Virus record (IMG/VR): IMGVR_UViG_3300044971_002607
Span: 1 to 35,700 of that record
Reading direction: 5' to 3' (one strand)
Length of the DNA: 35,700 nucleotides
Source: a virus
Below, piece after piece: positions 24,219 through 29,968 of the stretch. Position numbers and translations under genes: made by a program. Position 1 is the stretch's first letter. Every line of letters starts with the position of its first letter. The notes beneath the pieces are model-generated. The model made no database searches. It was not told the origin of the DNA and saw nothing but the letters and a program-made list of their open reading frames with translations.

Positions 24219-24934
24219 AATTCTTTATTTAATTTCATTTGTTCGTAGATCTCTATGTTTCTTTGTGCTATTTCCAAAAATCTATCGGAGGCTTTTTCAT
24301 TTTTGCTTTTTTCTTGACTTTTAAATTCTTTTAATATCCATTCGGAATTAAACGCCTTCCAATCCTTTTCAACGCAAATCTGCAAAATTTCATCAATACA
24401 TTTACCGCTTTTATTTACCTCTCTTAAAAATCCTTTAAAAGCTGTTTCTGTATTTGAGGATTTCTTTTTTTCCCTTACTTTTAACCAATCTTTTACTAAA
24501 TTTTCATCATTTGAAAGTTTTAATAATTCACTTTTAAAATTAAATTTTTTTACTTCTTCTTTAATTATATTTTCATTTATATTTTCATTTTCATTTTCAT
24601 TTTCCATATGAGAGGTCATATGACCTTGTTTTTTTGTGTACTGATTAGTTCCATTAATGTTATTTCTTCTGCTTTCTGTAAAGGCTTTACGCAATTTTTG
24701 CTCATTTTCCAAACGTACATTATACCATAAACCTTTTTCATCTTGCGTGAATTTATCCTTAATTTTGTCCCAAAGTTGTCCTATAACTTGACCTATCATA
24801 TGACCGCTCATATGACCTCTATTAAATTGCATCATAAGGACTTCAATATACGCCCCTTTTTCTTCAAAAGTCATACCCATAGTACCACCAATCCAGTCAT
24901 TTGGATAAAATAAAAATGCAGGATCCTTAGCCAT
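24215..24934 (-). CDS. DUF1376-like replication protein
   Basis: The 239-aa product starts MAKDPAFLFYPNDWIGGTMG and continues MTFEEKGAYIEVLMMQFNRG, the typical N-terminal domain of DUF1376/phage replisome-organizer-like proteins. A low-complexity linker (ENENENINEN, about 111-120) leads to a helical C-terminal domain that may contact a helicase. ATG at 24932-24934 fits the family start better than the frame opening at 24952. The gene contains repeated TCATATGACC sites and an AT-rich tract, a possible replication origin as in lambda O. Confidence 0.7.
   Translation of the reverse strand: MAKDPAFLFYPNDWIGGTMGMTFEEKGAYIEVLMMQFNRGHMSGHMIGQVIGQLWDKIKDKFTQDEKGLWYNVRLENEQKLRKAFTESRRNNINGTNQYTKKQGHMTSHMENENENENINENIIKEEVKKFNFKSELLKLSNDENLVKDWLKVREKKKSSNTETAFKGFLREVNKSGKCIDEILQICVEKDWKAFNSEWILKEFKSQEKSKNEKASDRFLEIAQRNIEIYEQMKLNKEL
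24540..24818. other. Candidate replication origin: repeated TCATATGACC plus AT-rich tract
   Basis: Three exact copies of TCATATGACC (24616-24625, 24796-24805, 24808-24817; the last two 12 bp apart), plus a partial CATATGAG at 24605-24612, lie inside the replication gene. Next to them, 24540-24605 is nearly pure A/T with repeats of ATTTTC. Iterons beside an AT-rich tract inside the initiator gene is the lambda-type origin layout. The repeats also encode GHM-containing peptide repeats, so coding constraint is an alternative. Confidence 0.4.
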
Positions 24935-25157
24935 TTTGCACCTCCTTTTCATTTAGCAAAGCAATGGATCTTTTTAATTCTTTGCAAAATTTTATTGCTG
25001 TCTGCCTATCTAATGTTACAAACCTTGGATTAAATTCCAAATCAATGTCCGCAATTTTAATTGTAATTTCATCATTTTCGTTTGCATAAACTTCAATGGT
25101 TTCTCTTTCGCTACCTCCTTTACCGGTGCTAATAAATAGTAATTTTACATTTGACAT
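24927..25157 (-). CDS. Hypothetical protein (76 aa)
   Basis: The 76-aa product starts at ATG 25155-25157 (MSNVKLLFISTGKGGSERET). The longer frame to 25184 adds a poor leader. It is beta-rich with a helical end. It overlaps the replication gene by 8 nt. No family recognised. Confidence 0.6.
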   Translation of the reverse strand: MSNVKLLFISTGKGGSERETIEVYANENDEITIKIADIDLEFNPRFVTLDRQTAIKFCKELKRSIALLNEKEVQNG

Positions 25158-25202
25158 AATTTTTAATGGTTTTAAGGCAACCAATAACTTTAAATTTCCT
25201 AT

Positions 25203-25262
25203 GGGTTAGCGGTTTGAACAGACTAAATGCGGTGGTGAAACCTTCGACCGCAACACTAACCC
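25203..25262. other. Conserved-looking stem-loop in the replication module
   Basis: A 60-nt structure: GGGTTAG (25203-25209) pairs perfectly with CTAACCC (25256-25262), and inside TGCGGT (25228-25233) pairs with ACCGCA (25247-25252). It fills the 204-base gap between the stop-proximal end of the DnaA-like gene (25362) and the start at 25157. It could be an RNA regulator, an origin hairpin or a leader element. It is not a tRNA (too short, no T arm). The rest of the gap is AT-rich with no gene seen. Confidence 0.6.
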
Positions 25263-25361
25263 TTCGGATTATTTACAATAAATTTTTATTAATTGATTTG
25301 GTTTCATAAAAGATTGTCTTGTTCAAGGACAACGCAAATATAATAAATTTTATCTAATTTT

Positions 25362-25814
25362 TTAGAAATTACTTGAATTGTTGATATTTATTATCCTTCC
25401 AATATTGATTTCTCTGCATAAGCCTTTGCCATGCAAGTAGCTTATCAACTTTTCTACATTTTCCCGGTCGATTGAATCGGTGTAAACCATATCGCTTAGC
25501 TTATTCATTCCATTTATAACTGTGGAGTGGTCTCTACTGCTGAAATATCTTCCAGTTTCCTTAAGTGTAATGTTTTTTATTTCTCCGTTGTTTTTCTGCT
25601 TTTTTACTGACATAAAAATAAAAGCCTGAGCGCAATACCTCGGTATTAATACCTCTTTTTTTCGACATGATGAACGTATAGCCTCCGGGTCTTGATTAAA
25701 GTATTTTGCTACATTTTCCACAATTATTTTTTCGTTTATCTCGACCTCTTTAATCATTGAGGCCTTAACTAATAGGCTATTTGTGCTTTCAATTCTTTCT
25801 AATATTTCTCTCAT
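25362..25814 (-). CDS. Stand-alone DnaA domain IV-like DNA-binding protein
   Basis: A 150-aa protein whose middle matches the DNA-binding domain of DnaA: a helix with IPRYCAQAFIFMSV (57-70), then NITLKETGRYFSSRDHSTVI (81-100), the signature loop, and GMNKL. There is no AAA+ part. It could bind DnaA boxes in the phage origin or host oriC and so steer replication. It overlaps the exonuclease gene by 4 nt. Target boxes were not searched for systematically. Confidence 0.85.
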   Translation of the reverse strand: MREILERIESTNSLLVKASMIKEVEINEKIIVENVAKYFNQDPEAIRSSCRKKEVLIPRYCAQAFIFMSVKKQKNNGEIKNITLKETGRYFSSRDHSTVINGMNKLSDMVYTDSIDRENVEKLISYLHGKGLCREINIGRIININNSSNF

Positions 25815-26500
25815 AGTGTTAAGGTATTATAGTAGTTTCTTGCTTTTTCTACTTGGTTTTTTAACTTATCGATAAAATCTTGGTTTTGCTCAATCTCGAA
25901 TACTTTTATTCTTTTTTCAGCCGGAATAGCATCTATTAAGTTGTTGTTGTGCTCTAACTGGTCGCACATTGACTTATACATCGGATTGCTTTCATCGCAG
26001 TTAAAGCGATAATATAACTTCTTTTGCTCATTCAAAATATAATCGTTTGGAGTTTTTACAAGGCAATAAATAAGCCTTGCTTTTTGCTTACCAAGTAACC
26101 ACATATACCCTTGAAGTTGCGCCTCATAGTCCTTTGTTATTTCGGCATTAAAAAAAGTTCTTAAATTCCATGATGTTTTAGCATCCTCCACATAGTCCGA
26201 GGTAATTAAGTCAGGCTCGCCGATAATATATTCATTTGAATATCTTTTAAGGTTTTTTGCCCTAAATTCACCTTTTAAAACCTGCTGGATAAGGTCAAAA
26301 CTACTTTCTTCACACTCTATTCCCTTGCTCATTTCATCCGTTAAAACTCGCTCTTTGTAGCCAAAAGTATTTTCTAACCACATTTCTTCTACAAAGGTCT
26401 TTGCAGTTTCGGATATATTTCCGGCCTCTTTATCAGATTTTAGTTTTGGCTCTGTCATTAGCTTACCGAGTGCCGAGCATCTAAATAATATCTTATCCAT
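25811..26500 (-). CDS. YqaJ/lambda-exo-like recombination exonuclease
   Basis: A 229-aa PD-(D/E)xK-type nuclease. Candidate active-site parts: IECEE (61-65), GEPDLIT (94-100, D97), VEDAKTS (104-110, giving D-x-K) and YEAQLQGYMWL (125-135, the Gln/Tyr helix of the family). It should digest one strand of double-stranded ends and hand the single strand to the annealing protein encoded just upstream (8-nt overlap), a classic phage recombination pair. Confidence 0.8.
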   Translation of the reverse strand: MDKILFRCSALGKLMTEPKLKSDKEAGNISETAKTFVEEMWLENTFGYKERVLTDEMSKGIECEESSFDLIQQVLKGEFRAKNLKRYSNEYIIGEPDLITSDYVEDAKTSWNLRTFFNAEITKDYEAQLQGYMWLLGKQKARLIYCLVKTPNDYILNEQKKLYYRFNCDESNPMYKSMCDQLEHNNNLIDAIPAEKRIKVFEIEQNQDFIDKLKNQVEKARNYYNTLTL

Positions 26501-27140
26501 TTAATGCCTCCTTTTTTTCGTTGAATAAATCAATTAAATTATAATCAATAGCGAGGTCTTGCACCGATAATAAATGTTCTAAACTTTGGCAATCATTAAT
26601 ATAAGTTTTAAGTCTTGATATTGATTTTGAATCTATCTCCTTGCTGATTGAATTGTCTTGACTAAATGCCATCACATCCTTTCTATTAATATCCCTCCCG
26701 AATATCTTACCAATGTGCTCACACGCATCCTTTATAGCGTAACTTTTAGCCATAGGTAGTGCCATCATAACTGCATTATTATTGATGTTTTCAAGTTGCG
26801 CCGGACTGCTACCTTGTTTGGTCTGCAACTGAACCGCACCAACTCCATCATGGAATTGCCAAGTGTTATCAGTTCCATTCCAATAATGTAGCCTAATCGT
26901 TACATACACAGAATTAAACATAGTGCCCTCTCTTAGCACCTCAACTCGAAATCTTTTGAATATCTTTTGTAGTAATGTTTCAACTATTCCAATCGGTATA
27001 TAGTTAGAGTTATTTGCGTACTTGTTCTGCTTTATCCAGTCAGCTTTTGGAGGCTGGTTTAAAAGCAAATTAAATTGATCATTTTTGAAGGCTATCTCCA
27101 AGTTGTCGGAGTATAGTTCGCTGGTTGTTGGTAGTGTCAT
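26493..27140 (-). CDS. Rad52/Sak-like single-strand annealing protein
   Basis: A 215-aa protein in which residues 30-160 look like a Rad52-type annealing domain: an N-terminal helix, beta strands VEVLREGT...VYVTIRLHYW, and LPMAKSYAIKDACEHIGKIFG, the conserved helix of the fold. It pairs complementary single strands during phage recombination. ATG at 27138-27140 (MTLPTTSELY) is chosen over the frame opening at 27161. A TATTTTTG element lies 19 nt upstream. It sits between the SSB-like gene and the exonuclease gene. Confidence 0.75.
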   Translation of the reverse strand: MTLPTTSELYSDNLEIAFKNDQFNLLLNQPPKADWIKQNKYANNSNYIPIGIVETLLQKIFKRFRVEVLREGTMFNSVYVTIRLHYWNGTDNTWQFHDGVGAVQLQTKQGSSPAQLENINNNAVMMALPMAKSYAIKDACEHIGKIFGRDINRKDVMAFSQDNSISKEIDSKSISRLKTYINDCQSLEHLLSVQDLAIDYNLIDLFNEKKEALNG

Positions 27141-27158
27141 ATTTGTTTTAATTTTGTG

Positions 27159-27166
27159 CAAAAATA
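27159..27166 (-). promoter_or_regulatory. Possible -7 element before the recombination genes
   Basis: TATTTTTG on the minus strand, a full TAnnTTTG match, 18 nt before the ATG at 27140, in the 63-nt gap after the SSB-like gene. No clear upstream element. Confidence 0.45.
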
Positions 27167-27203
27167 TAAAATGTTAGTTAATTATTATAATTTTTTTAAC
27201 AAT

Positions 27204-27482
27204 TTAAAAAGGTAGGTCTGAATTGTCGCTAATATTATTTACCTGAGAAGGTTTGCTATTAGCAGAAAAAACTACTTTGCCATTGCCTAAATATACTTTT
27301 GATTTTTTAGCCTCTCTATCCTCTTTGGTTTGAGGCTCAATTATTTTAAAGTTATTGCCAAACTTATCCGATGTGTCCTCAACAAGTCCGGTAAATTGAT
27401 AAAACTTTTGTCCTTTCTCGGTTTCTTTGATTTTTGATTTGTCGATTTTAGCGAGGTCGATTGAAAAATTGATAATTTGCAT
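27204..27482 (-). CDS. SSB-like protein with acidic C-terminal tip (92 aa)
   Basis: A 92-aa protein with a small beta-type core (MQIINFSIDLAKIDKSKI...FYQFTGLVEDT) and the end SDNSDLPF, which looks like the acidic DxDxPF tip by which single-stranded DNA-binding proteins recruit partners. It is encoded next to the annealing protein and exonuclease, where an SSB is expected. It is shorter than bacterial SSB, and the OB fold cannot be shown here. Confidence 0.6.
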   Translation of the reverse strand: MQIINFSIDLAKIDKSKIKETEKGQKFYQFTGLVEDTSDKFGNNFKIIEPQTKEDREAKKSKVYLGNGKVVFSANSKPSQVNNISDNSDLPF

Positions 27483-27484
27483 GA

Positions 27485-27667
27485 TTAAAAAGGTTTAATT
27501 GTTATAATATAATTTTCAGTTAGTCCATAGCCCAAGGCTATTTCTTTTATTTTTTCGAATATTAGTTTAGGTAGGTATTTGTCTTTATGTACAAGTAGTT
27601 CTCCGGCTTGGATAAGTATATCGTGAGCCTCGATTTTATACTCTATTGTTTTGATTTTGTTAATCAT
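27485..27667 (-). CDS. Small hypothetical protein (60 aa)
   Basis: Starts at ATG 27665-27667, overlapping the TGA of the 28-aa membrane peptide gene (ATGA), which decides the start. The 60-aa product is helical with a hydrophobic-charged alternation. It ends 2 nt before the SSB-like gene. Family unknown. Confidence 0.6.
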   Translation of the reverse strand: MINKIKTIEYKIEAHDILIQAGELLVHKDKYLPKLIFEKIKEIALGYGLTENYIITIKPF

Positions 27668-27750
27668 AAGATAAAGCATATTAAAATCATTGCCGCCCAT
27701 AAAAGACCAATACCTATGCCAACTAAGAATTGTTTTGTTTGCTTATTCAT
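27664..27750 (-). CDS. Very small membrane peptide (28 aa)
   Basis: A 28-codon ORF beginning MNKQTKQFLVGIGIGLLWAA and ending in a hydrophobic tail: one membrane span after a basic head. It is coupled to the next gene by ATGA. The head resembles that of the 30-aa peptide at 30641-30733 (MSEQTKQ), so the two may be paralogs. Function unknown. Confidence 0.5.
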   Translation of the reverse strand: MNKQTKQFLVGIGIGLLWAAMILICFIL

Positions 27751-27832
27751 TTTTTATTTTTTTTCTTATATCCTCCCAATATTGGAAGATTGAGGAAGTT
27801 TTTATGCTCCAATCGACAAGTTAGCACCAATA

Positions 27833-28492
27833 CTACCATCCTGCACATTTGAGAATATGTAGTCCTAATTTTGGTTCAACACAATTATTTAATAATGTTC
27901 TTTTATCTCCTTTGTAATTGTGCCAATCTTTTATGTCATATCCTTTTGCATCCATTTTTATTTTTAGCGTAATACCTTTATTGTTGCCAGTATCATTGGT
28001 TTTAATTTCAATTTTAGGTATTTCAAAGTTTGTCCAAAATGAATGCCTGCCAATATATTGAGGATTTATAAGTGGCTCGTACCAACTTTTTACATTTTCT
28101 ACTACAAATTTTATTTCTTTTCCTTTTGTATATTGTTGCAAAAACAATATTTCTTCATACAATTTCATATCTGGGAATAATGCTTTACCCTTACCATTGC
28201 AATATGCTTTAAATCTCATTCTGCTGTGTGTTGGACAAGGTGGAGAAGTCCAAATAAAATCATAATTCATAAAATTATCTTGTAAATATTGGTGTGCGTC
28301 AGTAACAATTACTTTATCGTTTGGGTAAAAGTCTTGATATATTTTCGCAATACTCTCATTATATTCAACAGCAGTTACTTCTACATTTTCCCAATGTTTG
28401 CGGTTTCCTCCAATTCCTGCGTATAGGTTTAAAACCCGTACTGGTGCTAACATCGGTTTGGCAAAATTGCCGTTCTGTGCTTCGATTGACAT
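27833..28492 (-). CDS. Cassette ORF: small C5-type DNA methyltransferase
   Basis: A 219-aa protein with cytosine-methyltransferase motifs: I NLYAGIGGN (22-30), IV TSPPCPTHS (82-90, catalytic C86) and VI VENVK (131-135). It is short and lacks a clear large target recognition domain, so its specificity or activity is uncertain. The first 14 residues (MSIEAQNGNFAKPM) come from palindrome element 7. The enzyme proper begins near VRVLNLYAG. TAG stops it 5 nt before the closing GTGCTAAC core. It probably protects phage DNA from host restriction. Confidence 0.85.
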   Translation of the reverse strand: MSIEAQNGNFAKPMLAPVRVLNLYAGIGGNRKHWENVEVTAVEYNESIAKIYQDFYPNDKVIVTDAHQYLQDNFMNYDFIWTSPPCPTHSRMRFKAYCNGKGKALFPDMKLYEEILFLQQYTKGKEIKFVVENVKSWYEPLINPQYIGRHSFWTNFEIPKIEIKTNDTGNNKGITLKIKMDAKGYDIKDWHNYKGDKRTLLNNCVEPKLGLHILKCAGW

Positions 28493-28572
28493 TTTATCTT
28501 AATTTAAACATTTGTACTACTAATGAAGTTCTGTGTTCGGCAACTTCGCCAAGCCGAGAACCGTTAGCGGTC
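28443..28572 (-). repeat. attC-like palindrome, element 7
   Basis: Opening core GACCGCTAAC (28572-28563), left arm 28557-28538, right arm 28472-28453 (17 of 20 complementary), closing core GTTAGCACC (28451-28443). The 65-nt loop has AGTACAAATGTTTAAAT and the ATG at 28492. The left arm is nearly identical to that of element 4. Confidence 0.8.
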
Positions 28573-29025
28573 ATTCCAAGACAACTCTTCGTGAACAAGT
28601 GAGTAATAAAGATTTTGAAGTTCGTGAACATATTTAATTCCACAAGAGATGAAATCAAACTTATTATTGTCTTCGTCTTTATTTGCATCAGTGTATGAGT
28701 GATAAAAGCCCCAATCGTCTCTAAATGGTGCATAAGCAAAAGAGTATTTATAATCCATTATCCAAATGCTGTAATAATTTCCGTGATTGTGTGATGGTGA
28801 TTTTTCTTCATTTTTAAATCCAAATCGAAACAACCATTCTTCTGTAATAGGTATTGGCTCGTAACCTAATTTATTAATTCCTTCATCATTCCATATATCG
28901 AAAATTGACCTCGCATCAATTGTTACAACTATGCCATTTCTTTTAATAAAGTTTCCGACAGATAAGGAACGAACCGCTAACAGTGGTTTTGCGTCATTGG
29001 GGGCTTTAGTGCTATCTATAATCAT
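28564..29025 (-). CDS. Cassette ORF: Bacteroidota phage-type hypothetical protein (153 aa)
   Basis: The 153-aa product starts at ATG 29023-29025, inside palindrome element 6. The leader MIIDSTKAPNDAKPL precedes the GTTAG junction, then the body LAVRSLSVGNF. It includes YEPIPITEEWLFRFGF (around 53-68) and KYVHELQNLYYSLVHEEL near the end, phrases typical of a widespread uncharacterised family in Bacteroidota and their phages. The TAA lies in the closing CCGCTAAC core. Function unknown. The 29055 start is less likely (non-ATG). Confidence 0.75.
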   Translation of the reverse strand: MIIDSTKAPNDAKPLLAVRSLSVGNFIKRNGIVVTIDARSIFDIWNDEGINKLGYEPIPITEEWLFRFGFKNEEKSPSHNHGNYYSIWIMDYKYSFAYAPFRDDWGFYHSYTDANKDEDNNKFDFISCGIKYVHELQNLYYSLVHEELSWNDR

Positions 29026-29111
29026 TTGTGCTATATTTAAAATTTGTACTATCAATCGGCTTTAGTGCTGGAAATACCCAACGAACGCAAAGCCACAAAA
29101 CGTTAGTAGCT
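28973..29111 (-). repeat. attC-like palindrome, element 6
   Basis: Opening core AGCTACTAAC (29111-29102), left arm 29096-29077, right arm 29001-28983 (17 of 19 positions with one unpaired base in the left arm, as in real attC stems), closing core GTTAGCGGT (28981-28973). The 75-nt loop has AGTACAAATTTTAAAT and the start codon. Confidence 0.8.
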
Positions 29112-29358
29112 ATTGTTTGCCTATTACCCTCTCCGCTATGAAGTCAAGGTAATCCCAATTTTGGTCTGCAAACTCCGATTTAATTTCTGCGATAAAGGCA
29201 AACAACAGTTCGCTTCGCCTACTAACATCATGTAGGCGTAATGCTTCGTTTACGGTTTCAACAAAGCAATTTTCATCCATTCCTTGTACCACATCATCTG
29301 TGTCTACATAGCAGTTACTTCTATTCTTAAATAACTGTCTTAATTTTTGTTCTTCCAT
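29110..29358 (-). CDS. Cassette ORF: hypothetical protein (82 aa)
   Basis: The 82-aa product has a long leader (43 residues, ending EALRLHD) inside element 5 and a body from VSRRSELLFAFIAEI. It is helical and acidic. TAG is at 29110-29112, just before the closing ACTAAC core. No family recognised. The long leader makes this the exception among the seven (loop 141 nt). Confidence 0.65.
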   Translation of the reverse strand: MEEQKLRQLFKNRSNCYVDTDDVVQGMDENCFVETVNEALRLHDVSRRSELLFAFIAEIKSEFADQNWDYLDFIAERVIGKQ

Positions 29359-29416
29359 TCTATTAAAATTTATCGTTAATAATTCGCACTACGCCTACAT
29401 GAGTGCCGTTAGCGGT
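29219..29416 (-). repeat. attC-like palindrome, element 5
   Basis: Opening core ACCGCTAAC (29416-29408), left arm 29402-29386, right arm 29244-29228 (16 of 17 complementary, mismatch a G-T pair), closing core GTTAGTAG (29226-29219). The loop is 141 nt and holds the start codon at 29358. Confidence 0.75.
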
Positions 29417-29657
29417 AATGTTTGATAGTCCATTCTAAGAAACATTTGTCAATTGTTTGACCACTTACCCAATTGTTGTAAACGAATTTAGAAAAATCAA
29501 GCATATCTTTTTTCTCAAAGACATCTTTTTGACTGCCAGTTAGTACCTTACAACCAATTAAAAAGTCATCAAATTCTTCTGACTTAATCGTGAAAGTATC
29601 TCCGTTTTTATTAACTAATTCGTTTTTTTCGTTTATTGCTAATTCTATTTTTTTCAT
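29409..29657 (-). CDS. Cassette ORF: second gene of the two-gene cassette (82 aa)
   Basis: The 82-aa product starts at ATG 29655-29657 (MKKIELAINEKNELVNK), one base after the stop of the preceding ORF. It is helical, with acidic Phe-rich patches. The TAA lies in the closing CCGCTAAC core. The paired arrangement within one cassette resembles toxin-antitoxin or immunity pairs, but neither protein has a recognised motif. The frame opening at 29711 is less likely. Confidence 0.65.
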   Translation of the reverse strand: MKKIELAINEKNELVNKNGDTFTIKSEEFDDFLIGCKVLTGSQKDVFEKKDMLDFSKFVYNNWVSGQTIDKCFLEWTIKHYR

Positions 29658-29658
29658 A

Positions 29659-29886
29659 TTATGATACGCTAAAAGTTTTTCCATTTGATGTTTCACAATA
29701 ATATCTACCAATCAGACCTTGTCTGTAATGAAAATCATTTGCTACTGAAATAGCGTGATGGTCTGATATTGCCTTTAATTGAAATTCAATTTGCTTTATT
29801 CCTCCGATAACTTTGAACATTACGAAAGAAACACTACCGCTAACATCGGCTTGGCAAGATTGGGGGTTCTGTGGTAAATTGTCCAT
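29659..29886 (-). CDS. Cassette ORF: first gene of the two-gene cassette (75 aa)
   Basis: The 75-aa product has leader MDNLPQNPQSCQAD encoded in element 4 and body VSGSVSFVMFKVIGG, a small alpha/beta protein (QIEFQLKAISDHHAISVAND...). The body starts at GTTAGCGGTAGTG. It ends with TAA one base before the next ATG. Function not recognised. Confidence 0.65.
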   Translation of the reverse strand: MDNLPQNPQSCQADVSGSVSFVMFKVIGGIKQIEFQLKAISDHHAISVANDFHYRQGLIGRYYCETSNGKTFSVS

Positions 29887-29968
29887 TTGTATTTCTATTT
29901 AAAATTTGTACTAAAATTAAGCGATTGTGCTTCTAAGTCCCCAACCTCGCCAAGCCGAGAACCGTTAT
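29836..29968 (-). repeat. attC-like palindrome, element 4
   Basis: Opening core ATAAC (29968-29964, degenerate, contains the stop of the upstream gene), left arm 29958-29939, right arm 29865-29846 (18 of 20 complementary, both mismatches G-T on the minus strand), closing core GTTAGCGGT (29844-29836). The 73-nt loop has AGTACAAATTTTAAAT and the ATG at 29886. Confidence 0.8.

Larger units (their letters stand above)
27820..29968 (-). mobile_element. Array 2: four hairpin-bounded cassettes (attC-like cluster without integrase)
   Basis: Four cassettes (genes at 29659+29409, 29110, 28564, 27833) are separated by palindromes at 29836-29968, 29219-29416, 28973-29111 and 28443-28572. Each body begins with GTTAG and ends with the complementary CTAAC sequence: GTTAGCGGTAGTG with CATTACCGCTAAC, GTTAGCACCAGTAC with GTATTGGTGCTAAC. 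The final core is at 27820-27828. Three loops share AGTACAAAT and TTTAAAT before the ATG. The structure is that of integron cassettes, but reading frames cross the insertion point and no integrase is present. Confidence 0.7.

Noticed and set aside
25203-25262. tRNA gene (7-bp acceptor-like stem GGGTTAG/CTAACCC)
   Set aside because: Only 60 nt between stem ends inclusive, no T arm that pairs, and no plausible anticodon arm.
25203-25262. Eighth attC-like element
   Set aside because: It has GTTAG then CTAAC, the opposite order to the seven elements, no complementary arms outside, and no ORF crossing it.
28494-28739. Minus-strand 81-aa ORF in another frame
   Set aside because: It overlaps the 153-aa cassette gene and element 7, and its sequence has no domain-like character. 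Treated as a shadow.
21397-29968. CRISPR array
   Set aside because: The repeats are long palindromes with different sequences, separated by ORFs, not short identical repeats with unique spacers of constant length. No cas genes.
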